DNA of 54,924 nucleotides from Burkholderiales bacterium (GCA_020848435.1 JADLAC010000040.1:1-54924), one strand, 5' to 3'; shown: positions 16,051 to 25,873, numbered from the stretch's first letter. The notes: generated from the letters alone by a model not told the origin. Numbers and translations: made by a program.

Positions 16051-18420
16051 CTACGCTTTGGCGCGATGCCGTCGCAAGCGCAGCGCGTTGGTGACGACCG
16101 AGACCGACGAGAGCGCCATCGCGGCAGCGGCGAAGATCGGCGAGAGCAACAGGCCGATGAACGGATAGAGCGCGCCGGCCGCCAACGGAATGCCGAGCGC
16201 GTTGTAGCCGAAGGCGAAGAGCAGGTTCTGCTTGATGTTGCGCATGGTCGCCCGGGACAGCTCGATCGCGCGGGCGATCGCGCGCAGGTCGCCCTTGACC
16301 AGCGTGACCCCGGCGCTCTCCATCGCGACATCGGTTCCCGTGCCCATCGCGATGCCGACGTCGGCGCGCGCCAGCGCCGGCGCATCGTTGATGCCGTCGC
16401 CAGCCATCGCCACCTTGCGCCCTTCGCCCTGCATGCGCCCGACGTGCGCGGCCTTGTCCTCGGGGAGGACCTCGCCGATCGCAAGCTCGATGCCGAGCTG
16501 CTGCGCGACGGCGTCCGCGGTGCGCTGCGAATCACCGGTGAGCATGACGACGCGGATGCCTTCGCGCTTCAGCGCCGCAATCGCCTCTGGCGTGCTGTCC
16601 TTTACCGGATCGGCGATCGCTGCGATCGCGGCGGTGGCGCCGTCGACGGCGAGGAAGACCACCGTCTTCGCCTGCGCGCGCAGCCGCTCGGCCCGCGGGT
16701 GCAGCGACGTGGTGGTGATTCCCCGCTGATCGAGGAACGCGCGGCTGCCGACCAGCACTCGCTTGCCGCCGGCCCGCGCTTCGACGCCGAGGCCGTTGAC
16801 GGCGTTGAAGTCCGCGGTCGGTTGCAATGCGAGCTTCGACTCGGACGCGGCGGCGACGATCGCGTGCGCGATCGGATGCTCGGAGGCTTGCTCGGCGGAA
16901 GCGAGCAGTCGCAGCGCTTCATCGCGCTCGATTCCAACCGGCTCCAGATCGGTCAACGCCGGCCGGCCGAGCGTCAGCGTCCCGGTCTTGTCGACCACCA
17001 GCGTGTCGATGTCGCGCATGCGCTCGATCGACTCGGCGTTGCGAAAGAGGATCCCCGCTTTCGCGCCTTCGCCCATCGCGACCGTCATCGAGATGGGCGT
17101 CGCGAGGCCGACGGCGCAAGGGCACGCGATGATGAGCACAGCGACGGCGTTGAGCAGCGCATAAGTGAGCGCAGGCTCGGGTCCGAACAGCCACCAGACT
17201 GACGCCGTGATCACGGCGATGACGACCACGGTCTCGACGAAATAAGCCGCGATTCGGTCCGCGAGCCGTTGGATCGGGGCGCGCGTGCGCTGCGCTTCGC
17301 CGACCATGTGCACGATGCGCGCGAGCAGGGTGTCCGAGCCGACGCGCTCGGCGCGAAAAACCAAGGAGCCCGTGCCGTTGACCGTGCCGCCGCTCACCTT
17401 GTCGTCTCTCGCTTTCGCGACCGGCACGGGCTCGCCGGTCAGCATCGATTCGTCCACCCGGCTTGAGCCTTCGAGCACGACGCCGTCGACCGGAATCTTC
17501 TCGCCGGGCTTGACGCGCAATCGATCGCCGACGACGACCTCCGCCAGCGCGACCTGCCGCTCCTCGCCCTGGTCGTCGATGCGCCATGCCAGGTTGGGCG
17601 CGAGCCGCAACAGCTCCCCGATCGCCTGGCTGGTGCGGCCCATCGCGCGTAGCTGCAGCAGATCGCCCAGCAGCACCAGCGTGACGATCACCGCGGCGGC
17701 TTCGAAGTACGTTCCGACGCCGCCGTCGTGGCTGCGGAATTCCTGCGGGAAGAGCCCCGGCGCCAGCACGGCGGCGAGGCTGAAGAGATACGCGAGCCCG
17801 ACGCCGAGGCCGATCAGCGTGTACATGTTGGGGGACTTGTGCGCGAGCGAGCGTGCGAACTTGCGCAGGATCGGCCAGCCCACCCACAGCACCACGGGTG
17901 TGCCCAACAGGAGCTCGATCCATCCGCGCGCCCGCGGGGCCAGGCCGAAAGGCTCGTGAATGCCAGCCATCGGCGCCATCGCAAGCACCACGAGCGGGAG
18001 CGAGAGCGCCGCGCCGAGCCGGAAGCGGCGGGTCAGGCCGCGCAGCTCGGAGTCGTCCGCTTGCGCGCCGCCGCCGATCGGGACGAGCGCCATGCCGCAG
18101 ATCGGGCAATCGCCGGGCACGGCGCGCACGATCTCCGGGTGCATCGGGCAGGTGTACTGCGTGCCTGCCGCCGGCTGCGATGGGATGGCCGCCGGCAGCG
18201 CGCCGGTGAACCTGTCCGGCTGCGCGGTAAAGCGCGCCAGGCAATGGGGGCTGCAGAAGTAATACCTGCGTCCATCATGGTCGGCGTGGCCGGCTGCCGA
18301 GCGCCGCTCGATGCGCATACCGCATACGGGGTCGGTGACATCGTTGTCGCCGTCGTGCGCGCCCGAGAGAGCATCGCCTGCGTCTGGATTCCTGGGGTGC
18401 CTAGGGTGCGTGGAGGCCAT
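16051..18420 (-). CDS. Cu(+)-exporting P1B-1-type ATPase
   Basis: A 789-residue heavy-metal P-type ATPase of the inner membrane that expels Cu(I). The N-terminus has no CxxC HMA domain. It has a YHS domain (DPVCGMRIE to SPHCLARF, about 30-64) and a heavy-metal-binding domain [20 protein letters not shown] (89-108). The core motifs are all present: TGEPVPV (actuator), CPC in [24 protein letters not shown] (phosphorylation), HP in SEHPIAHAI and [12 protein letters not shown] (AFGYNALG) and [11 protein letters not shown] in the last helices are the P1B-1 copper signature. It is transcribed from the 182-bp gap before the Fic gene; no CueR-type dyad was recognised there. Confidence 0.93.
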   Translation of the reverse strand: MASTHPRHPRNPDAGDALSGAHDGDNDVTDPVCGMRIERRSAAGHADHDGRRYYFCSPHCLARFTAQPDRFTGALPAAIPSQPAAGTQYTCPMHPEIVRAVPGDCPICGMALVPIGGGAQADDSELRGLTRRFRLGAALSLPLVVLAMAPMAGIHEPFGLAPRARGWIELLLGTPVVLWVGWPILRKFARSLAHKSPNMYTLIGLGVGLAYLFSLAAVLAPGLFPQEFRSHDGGVGTYFEAAAVIVTLVLLGDLLQLRAMGRTSQAIGELLRLAPNLAWRIDDQGEERQVALAEVVVGDRLRVKPGEKIPVDGVVLEGSSRVDESMLTGEPVPVAKARDDKVSGGTVNGTGSLVFRAERVGSDTLLARIVHMVGEAQRTRAPIQRLADRIAAYFVETVVVIAVITASVWWLFGPEPALTYALLNAVAVLIIACPCAVGLATPISMTVAMGEGAKAGILFRNAESIERMRDIDTLVVDKTGTLTLGRPALTDLEPVGIERDEALRLLASAEQASEHPIAHAIVAAASESKLALQPTADFNAVNGLGVEARAGGKRVLVGSRAFLDQRGITTTSLHPRAERLRAQAKTVVFLAVDGATAAIAAIADPVKDSTPEAIAALKREGIRVVMLTGDSQRTADAVAQQLGIELAIGEVLPEDKAAHVGRMQGEGRKVAMAGDGINDAPALARADVGIAMGTGTDVAMESAGVTLVKGDLRAIARAIELSRATMRNIKQNLLFAFGYNALGIPLAAGALYPFIGLLLSPIFAAAAMALSSVSVVTNALRLRRHRAKA

Positions 18421-18602
18421 CGCTTGCGTCCTCGGTTGGCGAGTGTCTCAGTTTCGCTGGTGCGGCCAAAGAGCGTTCCGAAGAATGGCCGCGGCTACTC
18501 GGCCGAAGCTGCCGCGCGCCATCGACCGGCTTGCGCAGCGACATCTCGACTGGCGGCGAGAGTAAGGTGGCAGCCTCGCTGCCGAAGCGCAAGAGAACGC
18601 CG

Positions 18603-19787
18603 TCACCTCTGGCCGGGAGCAAGACCGGGGAGATACTCCTGCCTGATCTCTCGACTCTGGTATTGATCGGCAGGCGAAAACGGATCGACAAGAACGAGCT
18701 TTTCGGAGCTCGCATCACGCAGCTTGGCAAGCCATTCTCCAGCCACGTAATGGCGGCCTCGGCGTTCTCCTTGCGCAACAAGCAGCCCACGCTGCGTGAG
18801 CATCGCCAGATCCTTTGAAGCCACTTGATCGGTTAAGTCGGTGAGCTTTCGGTAGCGGGAGTTTGTAACGCGAATTCCCATTGCGGCATCTCCGAGCGCA
18901 AAGTACGTCCGCTCATTCAGCCCAAGCCTGGCGCCTTGATCTTCTATCGCTGCCCATACGCGGTCGATTCGTTTCATTCGCCAGAGCCACGTTTCGGCCT
19001 GTCTATGATGCAGCAACAGGCAGAACCGTATGAACGCAAGCGGGCTGCGTCGCGGATTCCAGGCGCCTTCGCCAACTTCGGCGAGAACGTTGTAATACGC
19101 CTGCGTGGCAATCGCCAGTGGTTCTTCGATACTCGAAAACAGGGGATCGATGATCCCTTCGCGCGCCAATACCAGTGTTTGCAACGCGCGTCCCATTCGT
19201 CCATTGCCATCGGAAAAGGGGTGAACCATTACCAGGTTCAGGTGAGCAAGGGCTGCCTTCACCATGACCGGCAACGCGCTGGAGTCATTGAGTGATGCCA
19301 CGAGCTCCGCCATCAGCGCGGGAACCAGCGTCACGTCCGGGCCTTCATATACCGTCTCTCCCGTCTGATCCCGCCTTACCCAGATGGCGCCAGGGCGCCA
19401 GATCCCGGGATGCTTGCTCATGTCATGACCGATCATCATGAAATGCAGACTGCGCAGCAGCGCTTCGCTGTGCGAGAAGAATTGATCGTCGGCAAGCTGG
19501 AGAATGTAGGTGAGGGCGTTTTGATATCCCTTGATCGCAAGCCAGGTCTCTTGCTTCGCGTCCATGGGCTCTTCGCCGTCGACCGCCGCCATGGCATCGT
19601 CGTAGGTGACATTGAAGCCTTCGATGCTGTTGGAGCCCTGGATAGCGAGGGCAAACGCGGAGCGAAGCAAGCCCGTCCAGCGGCGCCGGTTATCGCTCGT
19701 CGAGTGTTTCAATTGCCTGCGCAAGCCGTCGATGCGCGACAACGCGGCCAGGTATTCGTCGGGGAGCGCGGGGATGGTGTAAATCAT
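18603..19787 (-). CDS. Fic-domain protein with N-terminal inhibitory helix and C-terminal wHTH
   Basis: A 394-residue Fic protein, probably an AMP-transferase. The core motif HPFSDGNGRMGR is complete at 189-200. An N-terminal inhibitory motif of the (S/T)xxxE(G/N) type is visible as SNSIEG at 52-57, so this is a class II, self-inhibited Fic protein that needs no separate antitoxin. The C-terminal 100 residues look like the winged-helix region typical of this subfamily (VTNSRYRKLTDLTDQVASKD). The ATG at 19787 is used; a TTG at 19796 is also open. The promoter region is much more AT-rich than the rest of the window and carries a palindrome. Nearby genes (copper ATPase, AsmA) give no target. Confidence 0.9.
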   Translation of the reverse strand: MIYTIPALPDEYLAALSRIDGLRRQLKHSTSDNRRRWTGLLRSAFALAIQGSNSIEGFNVTYDDAMAAVDGEEPMDAKQETWLAIKGYQNALTYILQLADDQFFSHSEALLRSLHFMMIGHDMSKHPGIWRPGAIWVRRDQTGETVYEGPDVTLVPALMAELVASLNDSSALPVMVKAALAHLNLVMVHPFSDGNGRMGRALQTLVLAREGIIDPLFSSIEEPLAIATQAYYNVLAEVGEGAWNPRRSPLAFIRFCLLLHHRQAETWLWRMKRIDRVWAAIEDQGARLGLNERTYFALGDAAMGIRVTNSRYRKLTDLTDQVASKDLAMLTQRGLLVAQGERRGRHYVAGEWLAKLRDASSEKLVLVDPFSPADQYQSREIRQEYLPGLAPGQR

Positions 19788-19823
19788 GGCGGACAAATAA
19801 TCGCACCTTAAAATTGCATTTAC

Positions 19824-19845
19824 ATATCCAGGATATATTATTATA
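19824..19845 (-). promoter_or_regulatory. Fic promoter with overlapping palindromic operator candidate
   Basis: On the minus strand TATAAT (19845-19840) is a perfect -10 hexamer. Just downstream, covering the expected transcription start, is the perfect palindrome ATATCC-T-GGATAT (19836-19824). No clear -35 is seen. Such a dyad at the start site of a gene whose product ends in a winged helix suggests autoregulation. Confidence 0.5.
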
Positions 19846-20139
19846 CCTATATCGTGCTGATAACAGCCATATATCTACCCCTAATAAGGGCTGACGCAGC
19901 AAATGGGGGCCGGGTTTAGCTGGATAGCAGAAGCCGCCAAGGCATCCTGATCGCTGCAGAACGCGGGCGGCCGCGCCTGCGCATGCACGGCGCCGCTCGA
20001 TCTGGCTGCACTGGATGTTCTTGTTAGCGTGGCGCAGGGAGCTGATCAGCGCCTTGGATCGAGCGCGGCCGCGTCGTTGCGACAGCGCTGGTCGCCGATG
20101 GCAGGGCCTGGGTGCGTCCCAAATGAACCGCCGACCCCG
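19846..20139. other. Non-coding gap upstream of fic
   Basis: About 290 bp without a supportable gene. The first 40 bp are AT-rich and contain GCTGATAACAGC, a small dyad that may be part of the fic promoter. The rest is ordinary GC-rich sequence between the fic promoter and the stop codon of the AsmA-like gene. I see no RNA gene or repeat in it. Confidence 0.4.
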
Positions 20140-22095
20140 CTAACTCGCCGGGGCTGCGCTCTTTGCCGCCGTCGTCGGCTTGGCCTTGAACCCTCGCTGC
20201 AGGATCGGGCACGAGCCATCTTCGCCCGGACCCGTTTCGATCAACGCGAACAGCGCGGCCAGGGGATTGATCATGCCGAGCAAGGCCGCGGCTGCACCGC
20301 GCGCGGCGAGCGGCGCGGGTGCAGGCAGGAGGTCCGGCGACATCAGCGTGCCGGTCATCAGGATCGGCGTGCGCAACGACAGGATGCTCGGTTTCTTCGG
20401 CGCTTGCGACAGCTTCAGATCGAGCGCCTCGCTGCCGAGATTGATCTGGCCGCTCAAGGTGAGGACCGTCGTATCGGTCTCCACCACCGCGGCGTTCGGT
20501 GTCGCCACGCCATTCGCCACGGCCAAATCGATCGCCGCGCAGCGCACGCTTTCCGGATTCTTGCCGACGAGGTTCGCCAGCACGCGGGCGCCATCGAGAT
20601 CGATCAGCGCCGGCAGCAGACCCGGCACATTGCCTTCGGCCAGCAGCACGCTGACGCGGCCGTTCGACGATCCGAGCATCTTGGCGACCGAGTTGCCTTG
20701 GCCTTTCAGATCGACCCGTCCCGACAATACGCCGGCGGCCTCGCCGACCGCTGCTTGCTTGGGTGCAATTTTCGCCACTCGCACGCCCTCCATGCGCGCG
20801 ACTACGGCGGAGTGGATGGGGCGCGCGCGCGCATCGAGCATGATCTTCCCGGCGAGCTGCCCGCCCGCCATCCCGAACCGCAGCGGATCGATGACCGCCT
20901 GCGAATTGTTGAGATTGAAATCGGCGACAAAGTTTTCGAACGGAAAGTTGGCTGCGCGCACGACCTGCTTTGCGCGCAAGACCACGCGCGCATCGATCCG
21001 CCCGAAGCTATCGGGATTGAAGCTGCGATTCGGCAACAGGCGGGCGGCGTCTTCGGCGGTCGGCTGCAAGCGCGAGCGATTGGTGCCGCCGATCAGCGGC
21101 CCCAAGTCCGCCAGATCGAGCAGCGACGAAGTGAGATCGGCGTCGATCCGGGGTTTTTCACCGCCCGTATCGACGCTCACCGTGCCGGCCACGTCGCTCT
21201 TCCCGACCTTGCCTTTGAGATCGGAGGTCTGCCAGCGATCGCCCGCGCGCTCGAGCCACCCTGACACCGAATACGCCGGCGTTTCCGGCAGCGGGACGCG
21301 GAACACCGGCCCGAGCAGGCTCAAGCTCGGCGCCCTCAAGGCGTAGCGGATCCTGCCGTCGGCCGTGGTCGCCAAGCCTGCCAGCTCGCCCTCGATCTGC
21401 ATCTCTGTGCCGGCGAGCACGCCGCGGACCGCGATGGGCACGCGTCGCGATGGATCGCGCAGCGACAGCAGCGATGCCGTTTCCCCGCTGAGCTTCACGG
21501 GTTGAACGCGCAATTTGCCGTCTACCTGGAACTTGAGGCTGCGCGGATCATCGGCCGCCGGTTGGTCTTGGACCTGGGCAGTCAACTGCGCGGCCGCGAT
21601 GGCATCGGCGTAGTTGAGCGTGCCCCGGTCGACGCGCAGCTTATCGATCAGCGGCGGTGTGCCCTTGTCGCCATCGTTCCTTTCTTTCTTCGTCTCGAAC
21701 AGCCAGGTCGCTCGACCATCCTGCAGGCGCTCGAGGTTCACCTCCGGCTGCTGCAGACCCAGCTCGTAGATATGAATGCGCTTGACGATGAGCGGCAGGA
21801 GCGCGATACGCAGGTCGATCGCCTCGGCCGTGAACAGATTCGGCGCCTGTGCCCAGTCGGGGTTGGACAGACGCACGCGCTCCAGGCGCACGCGCGGATG
21901 CCAGCGCCACTGACCATCGATATTGCCGCCGATCTCGAACGTGCGTCCGGTCGCGCGGGCGATGGCCGATTCGATCGGGGACTTGAGCCAATTCCAGTCG
22001 AACACCAGGATGAAGGCGACGATCAGGACGACGAGCGAGCCGGCGATCCAGGCAGCAACCCGGCCCGCCCGCCGCCAAGCTCGGGCGGCACTCAT
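20140..22095 (-). CDS. AsmA-family protein
   Basis: A 651-residue AsmA-like protein of the bridge-like lipid transfer class, anchored in the inner membrane with most of the chain in the periplasm. One N-terminal transmembrane helix (IAGSLVVLIVAFILVFDW, about 18-35) is followed by the AsmA opening SPIESAIARATGRTFEIGG and beta-rich repeats. The C-terminal AsmA domain is visible in DLKGQGNSVAKMLGSSNGRV and ALDLKLSQAPKKPSILSLRT, ending in a proline/alanine-rich loop and DGSCPILQRGF. It is probably involved in outer-membrane lipid homeostasis. It is transcribed just after a BON-domain lipoprotein, 50 bp upstream, which fits an envelope-maintenance pair. Confidence 0.88.
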   Translation of the reverse strand: MSAARAWRRAGRVAAWIAGSLVVLIVAFILVFDWNWLKSPIESAIARATGRTFEIGGNIDGQWRWHPRVRLERVRLSNPDWAQAPNLFTAEAIDLRIALLPLIVKRIHIYELGLQQPEVNLERLQDGRATWLFETKKERNDGDKGTPPLIDKLRVDRGTLNYADAIAAAQLTAQVQDQPAADDPRSLKFQVDGKLRVQPVKLSGETASLLSLRDPSRRVPIAVRGVLAGTEMQIEGELAGLATTADGRIRYALRAPSLSLLGPVFRVPLPETPAYSVSGWLERAGDRWQTSDLKGKVGKSDVAGTVSVDTGGEKPRIDADLTSSLLDLADLGPLIGGTNRSRLQPTAEDAARLLPNRSFNPDSFGRIDARVVLRAKQVVRAANFPFENFVADFNLNNSQAVIDPLRFGMAGGQLAGKIMLDARARPIHSAVVARMEGVRVAKIAPKQAAVGEAAGVLSGRVDLKGQGNSVAKMLGSSNGRVSVLLAEGNVPGLLPALIDLDGARVLANLVGKNPESVRCAAIDLAVANGVATPNAAVVETDTTVLTLSGQINLGSEALDLKLSQAPKKPSILSLRTPILMTGTLMSPDLLPAPAPLAARGAAAALLGMINPLAALFALIETGPGEDGSCPILQRGFKAKPTTAAKSAAPAS

Positions 22096-22145
22096 CGTGA
22101 CGCTCCGTGCCGGCGTGGCGACGGATCGAAACGCTCCGCCATAGC

Positions 22146-22577
22146 TCAGACTTCGACCGCGAGAGTGAGCTCGTTGCGTACGAGCTTGACGCCATCCACC
22201 GAAAGCGCCACCTGGGCGGCCATGCTGCGCCGCTCCGGGTCGCGGGTGCTGCCGGTCAAGGTGACGACACCGTCCTTCGCCTTGACGGCGATCGCCGATC
22301 CGCGCAATTCGGTCTCGGCGGCGAGCGCCGATTCGACCTTGGTGATCAGATCGACGTCGGTCGGGGTCGTGGTCGCGGTTTCGCGCGTCGAGGGCAGCGC
22401 ACCGGCGCCGGGTGCTGCCGGCGCATTGGGCGCCTCAGTAGTGCGCACTGTGGGCGCTTGCGCATGGGCTTGCGGGATGCGCTCGGTCGATTCGGAATGG
22501 CAGCCGAGCACGGCGAGCGCGCTCACCGCGAGCGCCAGCGTGGTTTGCAAGGGCGAGTGGATCCATGGTCGAAGCAT
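22146..22577 (-). CDS. BON-domain lipoprotein
   Basis: A 143-residue lipoprotein. The signal peptide LALAVSALAVLGC ends in a lipobox with the lipidated cysteine at about residue 25. An Ala/Pro/Thr-rich linker follows, then one BON domain from about residue 75 (DLITKVESALAAETELRGSA and DGVVTLTGSTRDPERRSMAA). The ATG at 22577 follows AAGGGAG, which rules out the longer reading from 22652. BON domains bind phospholipid and occur in osmotically induced envelope proteins. The gene is upstream of the AsmA-like gene, probably in one operon. A similar BON lipoprotein lies at 26880-27350. Confidence 0.88.
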   Translation of the reverse strand: MLRPWIHSPLQTTLALAVSALAVLGCHSESTERIPQAHAQAPTVRTTEAPNAPAAPGAGALPSTRETATTTPTDVDLITKVESALAAETELRGSAIAVKAKDGVVTLTGSTRDPERRSMAAQVALSVDGVKLVRNELTLAVEV

Positions 22578-22726
22578 GTCTGCTCCCTTTCTACTGCGTG
22601 GAGATGGTGTTTCGGCCGCGCAAGCCGTGTGCCCGCACGCAGGTGCATGCACGCCGCCGCGTATAATCTGCCGCGCCGGCGCCGCTAGCGTGCGTTCGGC
22701 CAGCCATCACTCTGGGAGCGCCGCTC

Positions 22727-24073
22727 ATGGCTTCGGATCGCGATGCGATCAAGCAGGATTTGATACGCCAGGTCGACCGGGACGCGCTGGTCGGAATCGC
22801 CTGCGATCTCGTGAACATCCCCAGTCCCACCGGTCACGAGCTGGCGTGTGCGCAATACATCCATGCGCGCTATCGCGCTGCCGGCATCAAGCTCATTCCG
22901 CAGTCGATCGAAGACACCCGCGCCAATGCAATCGGCGTCATCAAGGGGCGCGGCGACGGCGCCGTGTTGATGTTGAACGGCCACATGGACACCTCCTACA
23001 CGGGCGACGAGCAATACCTGCCCGACATGCCGGGCTACAAGCCCAAGGCCGTGCTCGACGCGGACTGGATCTATGGGCTGGGCATCTACAACATGAAGGG
23101 CACGCTCGCCTGCTTTCTGCACGCCGCGGAAATCGTGCAGCACGCCGGGCTCGATCTGCGCGGGGATCTCATGATCGCCGCCGTCGCGGGGGAAATCGAG
23201 AAGGCGCCGGTGGATCGCTTTCAAGGACCACTCTATCGCGGCGGCGCGTGCGGCACCTGGTACGCGATCACGCATGGTGCGGTGGCGGATTTCTGCGTGG
23301 TCGGCGAGCCCTCGGGCATGACGCTCATGCGCGCCCACGGCGGCTATGTCTGGACCCGCATCACGCTCACCGGCGATCCCATGCACACCGTGTTCGGCAA
23401 GAAAGAGAACAACACCATCAACAACATGATGAAGGTGATGCAGGCGCTGCAAAGCTGGGGCGACGAGTACGAGCAGCGCACGAGCTACCTCGGCATGCCG
23501 GCGCACGTGACGCTGTCGGCGATCGAGGGCGGCTGGCCGTATCGCTGCTCGCGGGTGCCCGTGTTTTGCAGCCTGTATGTCGACGTGCGGCTCATGCCGG
23601 GCCAGAGCCCGCTCGTGGTCCAGCGCGAGATCGAAGCGGTGCTGCGCAAGCTCGAACAGAGCGACCGCGATCTCGCCGGCCTGCACATGGAATCGCACAT
23701 CTTCATGAACCAGTGGGGCTCGCAGTGCGCGCCCGACGAGCTGGTCTATCGCGCGGTGGAAGCGGCACACGAGTTCGTCCACGGCAAGAAGGTGGAGGTG
23801 ACGGCGGTACCGTTTGCCTCCGATGCGTGCGAGCTCAACGCGCACGGCATACCGGCGCTCAACTACGGTGCCACCGGCAGAACGCGTGCGTTATCGGCGC
23901 TGCGCCATTACGATCAAGGCCAAAGCGATTGGAACCCGAACCAGGGCGAGCACGCGTCGATCGACGACATGGTCGTGACGACGAAAGTGTATCTCGCGCT
24001 CATCGCGGACACGCTCACGCGCACGCGCTCCGAGCTCGGACTCTGCGAGCAGCGCGCCGCGCATCGACATTGA
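22727..24073 (+). CDS. M20-family peptidase/deacylase with altered metal site
   Basis: A 448-residue M20/ArgE-DapE family hydrolase. The first metal motif NGHMDTSYTG keeps H86 and D88, and the C-terminal histidine is in GEHASIDD. The bridging aspartate position reads N122 (GIYNMKG instead of the usual DMKG), and the Glu-Glu pair reads E155-I156 (AGEIEKAP). The family is unmistakable and the dimerisation-lid region is present, but the second metal site looks incomplete. I have a recollection that GEIEKAP occurs in a Burkholderiales subfamily, so this may be conserved rather than decayed. It is the first gene of a run M20-Bug-SDR-Bug and probably acts on an imported amide or ester. Confidence 0.87.
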   Translation: MASDRDAIKQDLIRQVDRDALVGIACDLVNIPSPTGHELACAQYIHARYRAAGIKLIPQSIEDTRANAIGVIKGRGDGAVLMLNGHMDTSYTGDEQYLPDMPGYKPKAVLDADWIYGLGIYNMKGTLACFLHAAEIVQHAGLDLRGDLMIAAVAGEIEKAPVDRFQGPLYRGGACGTWYAITHGAVADFCVVGEPSGMTLMRAHGGYVWTRITLTGDPMHTVFGKKENNTINNMMKVMQALQSWGDEYEQRTSYLGMPAHVTLSAIEGGWPYRCSRVPVFCSLYVDVRLMPGQSPLVVQREIEAVLRKLEQSDRDLAGLHMESHIFMNQWGSQCAPDELVYRAVEAAHEFVHGKKVEVTAVPFASDACELNAHGIPALNYGATGRTRALSALRHYDQGQSDWNPNQGEHASIDDMVVTTKVYLALIADTLTRTRSELGLCEQRAAHRH

Positions 24074-24102
24074 CAGGCGCTCGTCGCGCCGGGAGGCAGA
24101 CC

Positions 24103-25065
24103 ATGAAGACGACGGCAGGCTCGGTGCTCGGCTTGACACTGCTCGCGCTCGCTACCGGTAGCCTCGCCCAGGGCTATCCCGACAAGCCGATCCGCTGGAT
24201 CATCGATTTTCCCGCCGCGGGCGTATCGGACATTCTCGCGCGCATCGTCGGCGGCAAGCTGAGCGAAAGCCTGGGGCAGGCCATCGTCTACGACAACCGG
24301 CCGGGCGCGAACGGCATCATCGCCAACGAGATGGTGGCGAAGGCGCCACCGGATGGCTATACGCTGGGCTTCATCAGCCAGCCGTTCTCGCTTCAGCTCA
24401 CGGTGCAACCGAAGCTCGCGTTCACGCTCGACAGCTTCGCCCCGGTGGGCTTCCTCGCCATGTATCCGAGCCTGCTGGTGGTGCATCCGCGCTCGCCGGC
24501 GAATTCGGTCAAGGAATTCATCGCCTATGCCAAGGGCAAGAAGCCGCCCATCAGCTATGCTTCTTCCGGCGCGGGCGGGGCGCAGCATCTGTCGATGGAG
24601 ATCTTCCGCAAGCGCGCCGGCTTCGACGCCGTGCACGTGCCCTATGCAGGCAGCCAGGCGAGCCTGGTCGATCTGATCGGCGGGCGGGTAGACGCGACCT
24701 TCGCCAACGTCCCGGGCGCGCTGCCGCATATTCGCGGCAACAGGCTCAAGGCCATCGCCGTGGCGGCACCGGCCCGCGCGCGCATGCTGTCGGAAGTGCC
24801 GACCTTCGCCGAGCACGGCTTCCCGCTCGAGCTCCTGGGTTATGCCGGGGCGGTGGTTCCGGCGGGTACGGCGCGGCCCATCATCGCCAAGCTGAACGCC
24901 GAGATCGGGCGCGTGATCCGCATGGCCGATGTGCAGGAGCGCATCTACAACGCGGGCGGCGAGCCGCGCGCCGGCACGCCGGAGGAGTTCGGCGCCTACC
25001 TGCGCAAGGACGTCGCCTTCTGGGCGCCGGTGATTCGCGAGACCGGGGCGACGACGCAGAACTGA
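24103..25065 (+). CDS. Bug/TctC-family periplasmic solute-binding protein
   Basis: A 320-residue Bug receptor. A clear Sec signal (MKTTAGSVLGLTLLALATGS, cleavage after SLAQ) precedes YPDKPIRWIIDFPAAGVSD. The family pattern continues with IVYDNRPGANGIIANEMVAK and DAVHVPYAGSQASLVDLIGG. The ATG at 24103 has GGGAGG at good spacing; the frame is open far upstream through the M20 gene but only this start gives a signal peptide. It lies 29 bp after the M20 gene and 19 bp before an SDR gene, in one operon, so its ligand may be the substrate of the M20 enzyme. Confidence 0.92.
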   Translation: MKTTAGSVLGLTLLALATGSLAQGYPDKPIRWIIDFPAAGVSDILARIVGGKLSESLGQAIVYDNRPGANGIIANEMVAKAPPDGYTLGFISQPFSLQLTVQPKLAFTLDSFAPVGFLAMYPSLLVVHPRSPANSVKEFIAYAKGKKPPISYASSGAGGAQHLSMEIFRKRAGFDAVHVPYAGSQASLVDLIGGRVDATFANVPGALPHIRGNRLKAIAVAAPARARMLSEVPTFAEHGFPLELLGYAGAVVPAGTARPIIAKLNAEIGRVIRMADVQERIYNAGGEPRAGTPEEFGAYLRKDVAFWAPVIRETGATTQN

Positions 25066-25084
25066 GCTGCGCGAACGGCCCGCC

Positions 25085-25873
25085 ATGGATCTCGGCTTGA
25101 AGGACAAGGTTGCCATCGTCACCGGCGGCAGCCGCGGCGTGGGGCGCGCCATCGCGCTGGCGCTGCTGCGCGAAGGGGCGCGGGTGATGATCACTGCGCG
25201 CGACCCCGCGCGCTTGCAGGCGGCGCGCGAGGCGCTGGCTCGGGAATCGGGCGCCGACGTGCAGGCGTTTGCCGCCGATCTCGAGGACGATGCCGCGGTG
25301 CGCGCGATGGTCGCGGCCACCATCGCCGGCTTCGGTCATTTCGATATCGTCGTCAATGCCGCGGGCAGCGTGAATCCGGCCGACTTCGCGGCGCTGACCG
25401 AAGCGCTGTGGCCGAGCGTCTTCGAGCAGAAGCTCAACGGCTACGTACGGTGTCTACGGCACGCGATTCCGCACTTGAAGACGCGCGGCTGGGGGCGGAT
25501 CATCAACCTGGCCGGCGTGGGCGCACGCGAGGCGGGAGCGATCACGATTCCGGTCGGTCTCAACAACGCGGCGGTGCTCAACCTCACCAAGTCGATCGCG
25601 TTGCTGATGGCGCCTCATAACGTGCTCGTGAACGCGGTCGTGCCGCATATCATCGATACCGATCGCCAGGACGAGACCATGAGCCTGCTCGCGCGATTGA
25701 CGGGCAAGCCGGAGGACGCGATACGCAAGGAGCGGCTCGACAAGCTGCCGCTGAAGCGCATGGGGCGCCCGGAGGAGGTCGCCGCCGTCGTGACCTTTCT
25801 CGCCTCCGAGCGCTCGAGCTTCGTCACCGGCGCGGCCTGGCACGTCGACGGCGGTGCGTATCACGGCATCTGA
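25085..25873 (+). CDS. SDR-fold protein lacking the catalytic tetrad, second copy
   Basis: A 262-residue SDR fold. Its N-terminus MDLGLKDKVAIVTGGSRGVG is close to that of the SDR at 15088-15855 and keeps the TGxxxGxG cofactor motif at 13-20; NAAG (91-94) replaces NNAG. By alignment with FabG, Asn becomes K116, Ser becomes G144, Tyr becomes V157 and Lys becomes N161 (TIPVGLNNAAVLNLTKS). The shared Asn-to-Lys change in both copies hints at a distinct subfamily rather than random decay. It stands between two Bug genes, 19 bp and 41 bp away, in the same operon. Confidence 0.87.
   Translation: MDLGLKDKVAIVTGGSRGVGRAIALALLREGARVMITARDPARLQAAREALARESGADVQAFAADLEDDAAVRAMVAATIAGFGHFDIVVNAAGSVNPADFAALTEALWPSVFEQKLNGYVRCLRHAIPHLKTRGWGRIINLAGVGAREAGAITIPVGLNNAAVLNLTKSIALLMAPHNVLVNAVVPHIIDTDRQDETMSLLARLTGKPEDAIRKERLDKLPLKRMGRPEEVAAVVTFLASERSSFVTGAAWHVDGGAYHGI

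Noticed and set aside
23914..25323. 469-codon minus-strand frame opposite the Bug and SDR genes
   Set aside because: Antisense shadow; low-complexity composition and no motif.
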